This document shows, in pieces, positions 28,247 through 36,246 of a DNA stretch of 64,000 nt. The stretch is taken from the NCBI GenBank assembly GCA_022360055.1, contig JAKSDO010000266.1, positions 19,009-83,008 on the forward strand, written 5' to 3'. The translations under genes were made by a program, and so were the position numbers. Every line of letters starts with the position of its first letter. The stretch's first letter is position 1. The notes beneath the pieces were generated by a model that worked only from the letters and a program-made list of their open reading frames with translations, was not told where the DNA came from and searched no databases. Source of the stretch: Cytophagales bacterium (GTDB taxonomy: Bacteria; Bacteroidota; Bacteroidia; Cytophagales; Cyclobacteriaceae).

Positions 28247-28263
28247 CTTAGACCAGGTCTAAG
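28247..28263 (-). promoter_or_regulatory. Palindrome upstream of the SLC13 gene
   Basis: CTTAGACC-A-GGTCTAAG, a perfect 8-bp inverted repeat with a 1-nt centre, ends 9 bp before the SLC13 ATG and lies after the THX stop. It may be an operator or an RNA hairpin controlling translation. Confidence 0.5.
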
Positions 28264-28277
28264 CCGGTACACAAAAA

Positions 28278-28397
28278 TTATTCTTCTTTGGGCTTTTTGG
28301 CAGATGTATTTTGGGTTTTCTTTTTCTTGGGACGAATTACGCCAAAGCTTCCTTTCGTTATTTTCCCCTTTTTTGTTTTTCTGTCTCCTTTTCCCAT
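28278..28397 (-). CDS. 30S ribosomal protein THX (bTHX)
   Basis: A 39-codon gene easily missed because of its size. The product starts MGKGDRKTKKGKITKGSFG, matching the conserved N-terminus of bacterial THX (MGKGD-K-T-KGKI-KGS-G), and ends in a lysine-rich tail. Net charge is strongly positive. THX binds the top of the 30S head, where it contacts 16S rRNA. The gene is 40 bp upstream of the SLC13 gene on the same strand. Family match is by memory of the motif. Confidence 0.88.
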   Translation of the reverse strand: MGKGDRKTKKGKITKGSFGVIRPKKKKTQNTSAKKPKEE

Positions 28398-28611
28398 ATT
28401 GAATAATTTAATAAAAGTTCCGTAACAAATTAATCGCTTATTACCAAATAATCAAATTTCTGATTACACAACCGCGATTTTTCTCCCGGAGCGCCCTAAA
28501 ACAGGTTAAAACAAAACCAACATTTAATAATTGCCTAAAATCCAGGCAACAAATAGATGCTATTTTAGCCACACATGATAAACCAATTGCCAATAGTCAG
28601 TTTTAATCATT

Positions 28612-28755
28612 ATGGATCTATATTTCTTTGATCAATACCTGGACCCATCCGAAGAATTTGACTTTTATTCCGAACAGGAAGACGAAGACTTGGATGCGGA
28701 AGAAAACAGTCTGGATTTCTATGATTTAAATGATTCCCGTACATTTTTAGATTAA
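28612..28755 (+). CDS. Tiny acidic hypothetical protein
   Basis: 47 codons, ATG to TAA. The product is extremely acidic (about 17 Asp/Glu, a single Arg and no Lys) and rich in Phe/Tyr: MDLYFFDQYLDPSEEFDFYS, then EQEDEDLDAEEN. I do not recognise a family. It lies between divergent THX and the SRP RNA promoter. Composition argues for a real peptide or a DNA-mimic-like protein, but a non-coding origin is possible. Confidence 0.4.
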   Translation: MDLYFFDQYLDPSEEFDFYSEQEDEDLDAEENSLDFYDLNDSRTFLD

Positions 28756-28792
28756 TTATTCGGACATAATCGCATTTACCCGGACAATAGTT

Positions 28793-28823
28793 TTTGTCCT
28801 CAGTCAATTTCTGCTTAACTTTG
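28793..28823 (+). promoter_or_regulatory. Promoter of the SRP RNA
   Basis: TTTG (28793-28796), a 19-bp spacer and TAACTTTG (28816-28823). Transcription would start close to 28828-28830, the 5' end of the RNA. Confidence 0.85.
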
Positions 28824-28827
28824 CACC

Positions 28828-28918
28828 GGCAAATCGATACGACCAGCTCCTGTCGAACTCCCCCAGGTCCGGAAGGAAGCAAGGGTAGGCGGTTGTAGCG
28901 GTGCGATAACGATTTGCC
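28828..28918 (+). ncRNA. ffs: Signal recognition particle RNA (4.5S, small bacterial type)
   Basis: About 91 nt. The ends GGCAAATCG (28828-28836) and CGATTTGCC (28910-28918) pair, and the apical domain carries the near-invariant CCAGGTCCGGAAGGAAGCA (from 28863), which includes the GGAA tetraloop and the asymmetric loop that bind Ffh. A T-run follows at once (28919-28924), giving an intrinsic terminator. It guides membrane-protein targeting with Ffh and FtsY. Confidence 0.95.
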
Positions 28919-28991
28919 TTTTTTATTTCCTTCCTTCGAATCAAACTTTTAATTGTTTTTAAAGTTCAATTTCAGGAGCAATTATGAAAGT

Positions 28992-29201
28992 ATGTACATC
29001 ATCAAAGTGAAAGGCAAAAAAAAAATCCCGAATTATATTCAACTCCGGGATGATAATTTTATGCTTGTTGGCTATTTTAGTTTCCGTGAAGGAAGGCCTT
29101 TTCGCAGCCTGGATAAATTCGGATTGAGTGGCAAGGAAAAAGAGCTCGAAAAGCTCGTAGAAAAAATGCCATTTGGCAAGCTTCAAAAATTGGAAATATA
29201 A
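28992..29201 (+). CDS. Small conserved-looking protein upstream of ftsE
   Basis: 69 residues from the ATG at 28992 (MYIIKVKGKKKIPNYIQLRD). No signal peptide or membrane segment. A short beta-rich N-terminus precedes a charged helix (GKEKELEKLVEKMP). It ends 1 bp before the FtsE-type ATPase start, which implies cotranscription and coupled translation. I do not recognise a named family. Confidence 0.65.
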   Translation: MYIIKVKGKKKIPNYIQLRDDNFMLVGYFSFREGRPFRSLDKFGLSGKEKELEKLVEKMPFGKLQKLEI

Positions 29202-29202
29202 T

Positions 29203-29913
29203 ATGTCGTTTTCGTCTGACCCCGTAGTTCGTATAAAAGATGTAAGCATTTTTCAGGACAATCATACGATTCTCCGCGATGTGAATTTTGAGCTGGACAA
29301 AGGAGAGCTGGCATTCATCATAGGAAGGACGGGCAGCGGAAAATCCTCCTTGCTTAAAACGTTGTATGCCGATCTCCCGTTGCGCCTCGGCGAAATATTA
29401 ATAGCGGGATATAATCTTTCCGGCATCAGGCAAAAAGAGATCCCCATGCTGCGCAGGAAGCTGGGCATAATCTTTCAGGATTTTCAACTTTTTGACGATC
29501 GGAGCGTAGCGGAAAACCTGATGTTTGTCATGAAGGCAACGGGCTGGAAGGACCGGACAAAAATGAAAAAACGGTTGACGGAAGTGCTCATCCAGGTTGG
29601 TTTGGGGTCGGTAGAAAATAAAATGCCGCATCAGTTATCCGGGGGAGAACAACAGCGCGTCGTGATCGCAAGAGCATTGATTAATGAGCCGTTGTTGCTC
29701 ATTGCCGACGAACCGACCGGAAATCTCGATCCGGAAGTGTCGGACGGCATCTTCAAACTTTTCCTGGAGATCAATAAAAGCGGGACGGCCATTCTCATGG
29801 CCACACACGATCACACCCTGATCGGCAATCATCCGGCCCGAATGCTAAAATGCGAGCGTGGAAAATTAATGGATTCCAACATCGATCAATTTGATCTGTC
29901 TACCCGGATCTAA
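29203..29913 (+). CDS. ftsE: FtsE-type ABC transporter ATP-binding protein
   Basis: 236-residue ATPase with Walker A GRTGSGKSSLLK, Q-loop region FQDFQLFDDRSVAENL, signature LSGGEQQRV, and Walker B LLIADEPTGNLD. This pattern fits FtsE, which with FtsX transmits ATP hydrolysis to periplasmic cell-wall hydrolases during division; LolD/MacB-type lipoprotein exporters are close relatives. No ftsX is adjacent here, as is usual in Bacteroidota. The ATG at 29203 is chosen over the TTG at 29173, which lies inside the previous gene. Confidence 0.87.
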   Translation: MSFSSDPVVRIKDVSIFQDNHTILRDVNFELDKGELAFIIGRTGSGKSSLLKTLYADLPLRLGEILIAGYNLSGIRQKEIPMLRRKLGIIFQDFQLFDDRSVAENLMFVMKATGWKDRTKMKKRLTEVLIQVGLGSVENKMPHQLSGGEQQRVVIARALINEPLLLIADEPTGNLDPEVSDGIFKLFLEINKSGTAILMATHDHTLIGNHPARMLKCERGKLMDSNIDQFDLSTRI

Positions 29914-29929
29914 ATCTCCTGCAAAGATT

Positions 29930-30985
29930 TCAATTAACTTCGAACTTTATGTTTCCGTGACGTGTAGCAACCCGGATGGAGGAATCGGAGTTTTTATCTC
30001 TGAGGAAACCTTCGTATGCGCTGGAGGTATAATCCTTGATGACTTTGTCAAAGTTGATCCCCTCACCGTTTGCTCTCAGATTCCCGTGCTGCAATTTAAA
30101 TATCAGTCGGGCAGACGCGCCGCTTTCAAGGCTTATGCCCACAGAGCTAAATTCACTTTCAATTTCGATTTCTTTGAACCGGTTGGAAACATTTTCAAGC
30201 TTGATCCCGTTGCCATGACGAGAATCCAAAAGCAAAGACTCGCCCAGGTATTCGATATCAAGGCCTGAAAACTGTAAATCGCCCTTCAGAGATTTAAGCT
30301 TTTCGATCTCAAATTTCCCATATCTGCCGTCGAGTTCAAGCGTTCCGGCCTCCTCAATTTCAAGCTCTGAAAATTGGCTTGATATCTCGATATCTCCCAT
30401 TTCCTCAATAGACATTTTGGAATACCGAAGGTCAATCCGCCCTGCTTTCAATGTTTCGATCTCGCATCTGGAGGTGGAAAACTCAATTCGAATATTTGCA
30501 TTGCTCAGATCTTCGGCCTGAAATTGCCCGTATTTCACTACGGCATCCAGGTCTCCCTGATAACTTCCCATATAAATGCTTCCAAAGCTATTGGAAAGCT
30601 CCAAAGGATTGGTATTTGGCATCGTGATTTCATAATGGACGCTAAAACTGGAATTGCCGCTCATATTTCCAATTTCCGTTTCAATGGACAACCCTCCGGA
30701 AGAAATCCGGTCCGATATATCAATTTCAATACCGTCAAGGATTTTTTGAGTTTTAGTGGCGCTGTTACCTCTCGCCTCAATATCCACTTTCAGATCAAGT
30801 ACATTTTTATCCCATCTGTTTATGATCACGTTCCCATACTTATTGCTGATTTCAATCCTGGTATCCCGGTTAATATTGAACTGCTTGGTAACCCGTCTTG
30901 AAGCCTCTTCGGCATGGCAAGCAAAAATTAAAAAAACAAACGATAGAATAAAAACTGCCGAAAATCTATAAAATAACCTGTTCAT
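29930..30985 (-). CDS. DUF4097-like exported beta-helix protein
   Basis: 351 residues with a signal peptide (MNRLFYRFSAVFIL...FACHA) that resembles a lipoprotein signal: FACHA may supply a lipobox cysteine. The body is made of repeated short beta strands with I-E-I/S-K-Y-G patterns (RIEISNKYGNVIINRW, LELDGRYGKFEIEKL, LLLDSRHGNGIKLEN), as in DUF4097 putative adhesins. It overlaps the anti-sigma gene by 20 bp and so is the third gene of the sigma operon. The ATG at 30985 is preferred to the TTG at 31003. It may act as an envelope sensor or simply be a regulated envelope protein. Confidence 0.75.
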   Translation of the reverse strand: MNRLFYRFSAVFILSFVFLIFACHAEEASRRVTKQFNINRDTRIEISNKYGNVIINRWDKNVLDLKVDIEARGNSATKTQKILDGIEIDISDRISSGGLSIETEIGNMSGNSSFSVHYEITMPNTNPLELSNSFGSIYMGSYQGDLDAVVKYGQFQAEDLSNANIRIEFSTSRCEIETLKAGRIDLRYSKMSIEEMGDIEISSQFSELEIEEAGTLELDGRYGKFEIEKLKSLKGDLQFSGLDIEYLGESLLLDSRHGNGIKLENVSNRFKEIEIESEFSSVGISLESGASARLIFKLQHGNLRANGEGINFDKVIKDYTSSAYEGFLRDKNSDSSIRVATRHGNIKFEVN

Positions 30986-31508
30986 CTTTTTCACTATTTT
31001 CAATTGACTGTATGATACTTAATTGTTGGTTTAATATTTCGATTCTAAGCTGTAGGTTTAGAATCATGGCATCGACCAGATTCTCCTGATTCCCGCGCGC
31101 CATGTCCTGCTTCAAGAGCGAATACAGGGAATCAAGGCGGTCGATTTCATTCAAAAATTCACTTCCCAATTCATATTTCTCCCCCAGGACCTCCAGCTCT
31201 CCACGCTTTTGGTCTATCAATGAAATATAAAATGATTCGGCTTCAAGCAGCTTCGGGCTCAGTGCACTCAACGCGGGATCATTACGCGTATCTGCATTCT
31301 GGCTTACCTTGTCAAACACCAGCCAGGAAGAAATTAACAAAAGCATTACGGCCGCCGCCCTCCAATAGAATACGGGTCCGGAGACGCGCCTCATCTTCTT
31401 GTCGCTTGCGAGTTCCTGTTCAATCTGAGACCACAAATCCTTTCCCGGACTTCTGCTATCCATATCCGCCCGATGAGTTTTAATAAATTTTTCTAACCTG
31501 TCATCCAT
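30966..31508 (-). CDS. Membrane anti-sigma factor
   Basis: 180-residue single-pass membrane protein with cytoplasmic N-terminus (MDDRLEKFIKTHRADMDSRS...LWSQIEQEL), a transmembrane helix at about 47-65 and a long helical periplasmic part. This layout, with the start overlapping the sigma gene stop by 8 bp, is typical of an anti-sigma factor. The N-terminal region lacks the zinc-binding HxxxCxxC motif. Its role is inferred from topology and operon position. Confidence 0.72.
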   Translation of the reverse strand: MDDRLEKFIKTHRADMDSRSPGKDLWSQIEQELASDKKMRRVSGPVFYWRAAAVMLLLISSWLVFDKVSQNADTRNDPALSALSPKLLEAESFYISLIDQKRGELEVLGEKYELGSEFLNEIDRLDSLYSLLKQDMARGNQENLVDAMILNLQLRIEILNQQLSIIQSIENSEKDEQVIL

Positions 31509-32055
31509 AATAGACCTCCTCTCTCAATATATCTTTTAATTTTTTTTTTGCCCTGTTGTATTGCGATTTTGATGTAGACTCGGATATCCCCAATATTTCG
31601 GAGATTTCCTTGTGGTCGTATCCTTCCAACAAGTACAGGGAAAACACCACTCTGAAACCATTCGGCAATTTTTGAATGGCTTCCCGGATCATTTCTACCT
31701 TAAAAATAAGATCCAGATCATCCGTTTTCTCATCTTCCTTCGGTTCGACCCGGTCGTCCAACTCGACCATCACCGGATGCTGCTTTCTCAGGTGACTTAC
31801 GGCCCGGTTAACTACGATCTTCTTAAGCCAGGCGCCGAACGATGCCTTGCCCCTGTAACTTTTGATGTTTTGAAAAGCGCTTACAAAGGCCTCCTGCAAC
31901 ACATCTTCGGCAAGTTCCTGCACACCTAAAATCCTGAAACAAATATTGAACATTGCTTTCGAGTATAATTTGTAAATTTCATAATAGGCTTTTTGATCTC
32001 CGCCAACGCAGCGGTCGATGATGTCCGCATGTTTATTTTTATATGAAATCTCCAA
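31501..32055 (-). CDS. ECF-type RNA polymerase sigma factor
   Basis: 184-residue sigma-70 family ECF factor. Region 2 spans about 25-95 (ELAEDVLQEAFVSAFQNIKSYRG, with the conserved D-x-x-QE-x-F core) and region 4 about 130-180 (LYLLEGYDHKEISEILGISE, then TSKSQYNRAKKKL), which gives a complete HTH for -35 recognition. The only in-frame start is TTG at 32055, since a TAA lies just upstream in frame. The gene leads an operon with its anti-sigma factor and a DUF4097 protein. Confidence 0.93.
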   Translation of the reverse strand: MEISYKNKHADIIDRCVGGDQKAYYEIYKLYSKAMFNICFRILGVQELAEDVLQEAFVSAFQNIKSYRGKASFGAWLKKIVVNRAVSHLRKQHPVMVELDDRVEPKEDEKTDDLDLIFKVEMIREAIQKLPNGFRVVFSLYLLEGYDHKEISEILGISESTSKSQYNRAKKKLKDILREEVYYG

Positions 32056-32077
32056 TGATTAAATACTCTGATCTAAA

Positions 32078-32102
32078 GACTTACAGAAAAATGAAGGGTT
32101 GC
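32078..32102 (-). promoter_or_regulatory. Candidate self-activated ECF promoter
   Basis: On the minus strand GCAACC (32097-32102), 16 bp and GTC (32078-32080) resemble the AAC/GTC boxes of ECF promoters. Transcription would begin about 10-15 nt before the sigma start codon. Confidence 0.55.
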
Positions 32103-32116
32103 ATTTCGCTGTAAAA

Positions 32117-32146
32117 ATAAAAAAAGCTATCCGGATGGATAGCTTT
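32117..32146 (-). terminator. Terminator of the TPR gene
   Basis: Perfect 10-bp stem AAAGCTATCC (32123-32132) with GGATAGCTTT (32137-32146), a 4-nt loop and a T-rich tail on the minus strand. It starts 20 bp after the TPR stop and separates it from the sigma operon. Confidence 0.93.
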
Positions 32147-32165
32147 CAATGATGATGTGACAATC

Positions 32166-32879
32166 TTATTTGCTCAAATCTTTCAGGTTCTGGCTGGCAA
32201 GGGCAAATTCAGGCTCGATTTCCAATGCCTTTTCAAAGAATTGTTTGGCCCGGTCCTTATTTCCCTGCTGCTTTTCCAGCATACCTTTCATATTGTATAC
32301 CGCCGCTTCGAGTGTGACTTCCTGCTGCTCGGTCTCCGACTTGGCGAATTTAAGCTTTAAGGCCTTTGCCTGAGGATCTTTCACGATAATGTCCAGACTG
32401 GAGGTACATTCATTATACCGCTCAAGCTCAAATTGAAGAAGCGCCGTCTGATACAATACCTGTATGTCATTGGTTTGTAAATATAAAGAGGTATACGCAT
32501 CTATGGCTTTGTCCCTTACGCCCATGTTTTCATAGGACATGGCATTAATTTTTAGGGCATCTTCATGGTTCGGATGTCTGGACAGCAGATCCAATGAGAC
32601 AAAAAGGCTTGATGCAAATTGATTCTGATCAAAATAATAGTAACACAATACCATTTTTAAGGAATCGTCGTTGGGATCCATGGCAATCATGGAGTAAAGC
32701 GCATTCTTTGCTACATCCACATCATTATACTTTCTTCCAAACACATATTTCATCTGATATAGCTTGTAAAGCTGAGAATTCCGCACATCGTTGTTCTGAG
32801 CCCTTATTTCGTTGGAAAAAGATGTTGACGCAAAGGCCAGCATCAATAACAATCCGGTTTTTATCAATTTGTTCTTCAT
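32166..32879 (-). CDS. Exported TPR-repeat protein
   Basis: 237 residues with a signal peptide (MKNKLIKTGLLLMLAFASTS...RA). Several tetratricopeptide-type helix pairs follow, the clearest being the last: GMLEKQQGNKDRAKQFFEKA then LEIEPEFALASQNL. Likely a periplasmic scaffold for protein contacts. No catalytic domain is visible, and function is unknown. It lies 98 bp downstream of the CCA-adding enzyme on the same strand. Confidence 0.8.
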   Translation of the reverse strand: MKNKLIKTGLLLMLAFASTSFSNEIRAQNNDVRNSQLYKLYQMKYVFGRKYNDVDVAKNALYSMIAMDPNDDSLKMVLCYYYFDQNQFASSLFVSLDLLSRHPNHEDALKINAMSYENMGVRDKAIDAYTSLYLQTNDIQVLYQTALLQFELERYNECTSSLDIIVKDPQAKALKLKFAKSETEQQEVTLEAAVYNMKGMLEKQQGNKDRAKQFFEKALEIEPEFALASQNLKDLSK

Positions 32880-32977
32880 CGGTTATTTTTTTTAAGTTTG
32901 TGATACACAGAGCGATATAATCATGCTCGAGTGTGTCCTGAATTTGCTCCGGAAATGCCGGTTGCATATTTAAAAAA

Positions 32978-34390
32978 TCATTTATTCCTTTTCAATCCTT
33001 TAATACTTCCTATTTCTTTCATCAAGTCAAAAGCCTGCTCAAAATTATTGCCAATTTTTCCTTCCAAGATAGCTTCTTTTATTTCATCTTTTATCTCACC
33101 GACCATTTTTGAAGGTGAAATACCAAAATACTCCATGATTGTTTCACCGGTAACGGGCGGCTGAAAATTGCGAATATGATCTCGCTCTTCAATTTCCTTG
33201 AGTTTTTTTTCTACCTTATCGAAATTCTTAAGATATTTTGCCACCCGCAAATTGTTCTTTGAGGTGATGTCGGCCCTGCAAAGGATCATCAAATCGTCCA
33301 GGTCATCGCCCGCCTCAAAGAGCAGCCTCCTAAGAGCGGAATCCGTAATTTCATCGCTTACCAGGGCTATCGGACGCAAATGCAGCCGGACAAGTTTCTG
33401 CACATATTTCATATTCTCATTGAGGGGCAGTCTCAATTTTTTGAATATTTTAGGAACCATCCGCGCACCGATCTCTTCGTGACCGTGAAACGTCCATCCG
33501 ATATCCTTATCAAATCTTTGGGTCCTGGGCTTGGCAATATCGTGGAGTATTGCCGCCCACCTCAGCCAGAGGTTGTCGGATTTCTTCACGACATTCTGCA
33601 AAACCTTGAGCGTGTGAAAGAAATTATCTTTGTGCCCTTTCCCCTCGATGGTCTTCACTCCATGAAGTTTAGCCATTTCCGGAAAGACCGTTTCCAGAAT
33701 ACCCGCGTGATACATCAGGTTAAATCCGTATTCGGGATTGGACGTTAAGATCGTTTTATTCAGCTCCTCCGTAATTCTTTCCTGAGAAACGATCTGTAAT
33801 CTTTTTTCGTTCAGACGGATAGCTTCAAAGGTGTTTGCTTCAATATCAAAATTGAGCCGGGCTGCAAACCGGAATGCTCGCATGATTCGCAAGGGGTCGT
33901 CGGAAAATGTAACCGAAGGATCCAAAGGGGTTTTCAGCAGTTTCCTTTTCAGGTCATTGACTCCGTCAAACGGATCCAGCAGCTCACCAAACCGGTCTTT
34001 ATTCAGGCAAATCGCCAGAGCGTTAATGGTGAAATCACGCCGCTTTTGATCATCTTCCAGGGTGCCGTCCTCTACAATCGGCTTTCTTGAATCGTTTCGA
34101 TACGATTCTTTCCTCGCGCCGACGATCTCTACCTCCTGGTCCCCGTATTTTATCTGGGCCGTTCCAAAATTCTTGAAAACATTTAATGAGGCATTGCCTC
34201 CCAACTTACGGGCAATTTTCTTTGCCAATTCGATTCCACTTCCAACACATACAACATCAATATCCTTGGAATTTTTGCCCATCATTAAATCGCGGACAAA
34301 TCCGCCGACCACATAGGTTCTCACCGTACCCGCAGTCTCCCCTACTAGGGTGAGAATCCGATTTGATGCTATTTGTTTTGAATAATGCAT
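32978..34390 (-). CDS. cca: CCA tRNA nucleotidyltransferase with HD domain
   Basis: Class II nucleotidyltransferase, 470 residues. It adds or repairs the 3'-CCA of tRNAs; the tRNA-Leu gene in this window does not encode CCA, so such an enzyme is needed. The head carries VVGGFVRDLMMGKNSKDIDV, with the GG and DxD metal motifs, then RRDFTINAL and RIMRAFRFAARL. An HD phosphohydrolase-type domain lies at about 255-400 (AAILHDIAKP). The start at 34390 fits family N-termini. The leader holds a terminator-like hairpin (see 34398-34427). Confidence 0.92.
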   Translation of the reverse strand: MHYSKQIASNRILTLVGETAGTVRTYVVGGFVRDLMMGKNSKDIDVVCVGSGIELAKKIARKLGGNASLNVFKNFGTAQIKYGDQEVEIVGARKESYRNDSRKPIVEDGTLEDDQKRRDFTINALAICLNKDRFGELLDPFDGVNDLKRKLLKTPLDPSVTFSDDPLRIMRAFRFAARLNFDIEANTFEAIRLNEKRLQIVSQERITEELNKTILTSNPEYGFNLMYHAGILETVFPEMAKLHGVKTIEGKGHKDNFFHTLKVLQNVVKKSDNLWLRWAAILHDIAKPRTQRFDKDIGWTFHGHEEIGARMVPKIFKKLRLPLNENMKYVQKLVRLHLRPIALVSDEITDSALRRLLFEAGDDLDDLMILCRADITSKNNLRVAKYLKNFDKVEKKLKEIEERDHIRNFQPPVTGETIMEYFGISPSKMVGEIKDEIKEAILEGKIGNNFEQAFDLMKEIGSIKGLKRNK

Positions 34391-34397
34391 TAAAACG

Positions 34398-34427
34398 AAA
34401 AAGCCCCAACGTTCATTGAGACTTTTT
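34398..34427 (-). promoter_or_regulatory. Terminator-like hairpin in the cca leader
   Basis: In minus-strand RNA, AAAAAGUCUCAA pairs over all 12 positions (two G-U) with UUGGGGCUUUUU around a 6-nt loop. The U-run stands 7 nt before the cca ATG. With transcription starting near 34438 the hairpin lies wholly inside the leader. An ATG in the stem/loop opens an 8-codon frame (MNVGAFSF) whose TAA overlaps the cca start as TAATG. Confidence 0.65.
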
Positions 34428-34444
34428 AAATTTCAACTTTCCGG

Positions 34445-34476
34445 CAAAGTTAGTACATAATGTTTTACACTACAAA
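34445..34476 (-). promoter_or_regulatory. Promoter of cca
   Basis: TTTG (34473-34476), 20 bp, TAACTTTG (34445-34452) on the minus strand, an excellent match to the Bacteroidota consensus. Predicted start near 34438, leader about 48 nt. Confidence 0.82.
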
Positions 34477-34561
34477 ACTCATTTTCAGACATGTATTAAA
34501 GGTTTAAAAATAATTTTTCAATTAAAACTCCATCGTCTGTAGTTAATTAATTTCTATCCAC

Positions 34562-34569
34562 TACCTTTG
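34562..34569 (+). promoter_or_regulatory. Candidate -7 element of pyrG
   Basis: TACCTTTG, 38 bp before the pyrG ATG; no good -33 TTG. The short leader contains CATAAG (34575-34580), complementary to CTTATG (34605-34610) that includes the start codon. Confidence 0.45.
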
Positions 34570-34607
34570 TATCCCATAAGTTTCATTCTATAATTTTTTT
34601 TCAACTT

Positions 34608-36224
34608 ATGGGTCAAGTCAAATATATTTTTGTTACCGGCGGTGTAACTTCATCTCTTGGTAAAGGTATCATCTCCGCATCGTTAGGGAAACTCTTAAAA
34701 GCACGAGGATTAAGTGTCACTATTCAAAAGTTTGATCCGTACATCAATATCGACCCCGGAACATTAAATCCGTACGAGCACGGCGAGTGTTATGTAACCG
34801 AAGACGGAGCGGAGACAGATCTCGACTTGGGCCATTATGAAAGATTTCTGGCTGCCAATACCAGTCAGAAAAACAATGTGACTACGGGACGCATCTACAA
34901 CAATGTGATTACGAAGGAGCGCGAAGGGGAATACCTGGGCAAGACGGTTCAGGTAATTCCGCATATTACCGATGAGATTAAGCGGAATTTCCTGGCACTC
35001 GGACATAACGGGGACTACGATGTGATCATTACCGAAATCGGAGGTTCTGTCGGCGATATTGAATCTTTACCGTTTATCGAAGCCATGCGCCAAACGCGCT
35101 GGGACCTCGGACATGAAAATTGCATCGTAATTCACTTAACCCTGATACCTTATCTCAAGGCGGTAGGCGAGCTTAAAACCAAGCCTACGCAACATTCGGT
35201 GAAGAAATTACTGGAATCCGGAATCCAGCCGGACATTTTGGTGTGTCGGTCGGAGCGGGCAATAAATATGGAAATCAAGAAAAAACTTGCCCTGTTCTGT
35301 AATGTTCCTATCAATTCCGTTATCTCATCTATTGATGCAAAAACAATATATGATGTGCCGCTTCTGATGCAGAAAGAAAAACTGGACGAGCGGGTGTTGG
35401 AACTTTTCAAGATGTCTGTAAACAAAGCGCCCGGCCTCGAACAGTGGAAAGATTTTTTGACGAGGTTGAAAAACCCAAAACAGGAAGTAAACATCGCTTT
35501 GGTAGGAAAATATGTGGAGCTGCACGATGCATACAAATCAATTGCGGAATCATTTATTCATGCCGGCGCTAAAAATGAGTGTAAGGTAAACATAAGCTGG
35601 ATATCTTCGGAGGAAGTCACAAATGAAAATGCTGAGGAGTTGCTGGGACACCAAAACGGGATCCTGATAGCTCCCGGGTTTGGAGAACGGGGATTCGAGG
35701 GTAAAATTATTGCGGCAAAATATGCCCGGGAAAAGAACGTGCCGTTTTTTGGGATCTGCCTGGGATTACAGGTAGCGGTCATAGAATTTGGCAGAAATGT
35801 TTTGGGGATCAAACACGCGCATTCGACTGAAATGGATCCAATCTGCAAAGATCCGATCATAGATTTGATGGAAGAACAGAAGAAAATTACCAAAAAGGGA
35901 GGAACTATGAGATTAGGTGCGTATCCTTGCAAGCTAAAAAAAGGGACGGCGGTTCAAAGCCTCTATGATTCGGAAGAAATTACGGAACGCCATAGACACC
36001 GATATGAATTTAACAACGATTACCTGGAACAATTTGAAAATAAGGGTATGATTGCTGCCGGGATTAATCCGGACTCAAATCTGGTCGAGATCATGGAACT
36101 AAAAAATCATCCCTGGTTTGTTGGCACACAGTTTCATCCCGAATTGAAAAGTAGAGTTGTTGATCCTCATCCTTTGTTTATCGGTTTTATCAATGCGGCC
36201 ATCGATCATATGGCTAAAAATTAA
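34608..36224 (+). CDS. pyrG: CTP synthase (glutamine-hydrolysing)
   Basis: 538 residues, the normal length. It aminates UTP to CTP using glutamine and ATP. The N-terminal amidoligase domain opens with [20 protein letters not shown]; the C-terminal class I glutamine amidotransferase domain has the catalytic Cys in FFGICLGLQ and the His/Glu pair in GTQFHPEL. It is followed 22 bp later by yidC, a pairing common in Bacteroidota, with no terminator between, so they are probably cotranscribed. Confidence 0.97.
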   Translation: MGQVKYIFVTGGVTSSLGKGIISASLGKLLKARGLSVTIQKFDPYINIDPGTLNPYEHGECYVTEDGAETDLDLGHYERFLAANTSQKNNVTTGRIYNNVITKEREGEYLGKTVQVIPHITDEIKRNFLALGHNGDYDVIITEIGGSVGDIESLPFIEAMRQTRWDLGHENCIVIHLTLIPYLKAVGELKTKPTQHSVKKLLESGIQPDILVCRSERAINMEIKKKLALFCNVPINSVISSIDAKTIYDVPLLMQKEKLDERVLELFKMSVNKAPGLEQWKDFLTRLKNPKQEVNIALVGKYVELHDAYKSIAESFIHAGAKNECKVNISWISSEEVTNENAEELLGHQNGILIAPGFGERGFEGKIIAAKYAREKNVPFFGICLGLQVAVIEFGRNVLGIKHAHSTEMDPICKDPIIDLMEEQKKITKKGGTMRLGAYPCKLKKGTAVQSLYDSEEITERHRHRYEFNNDYLEQFENKGMIAAGINPDSNLVEIMELKNHPWFVGTQFHPELKSRVVDPHPLFIGFINAAIDHMAKN

Positions 36225-36246
36225 GAATAGTTAACTATAAATCAGA

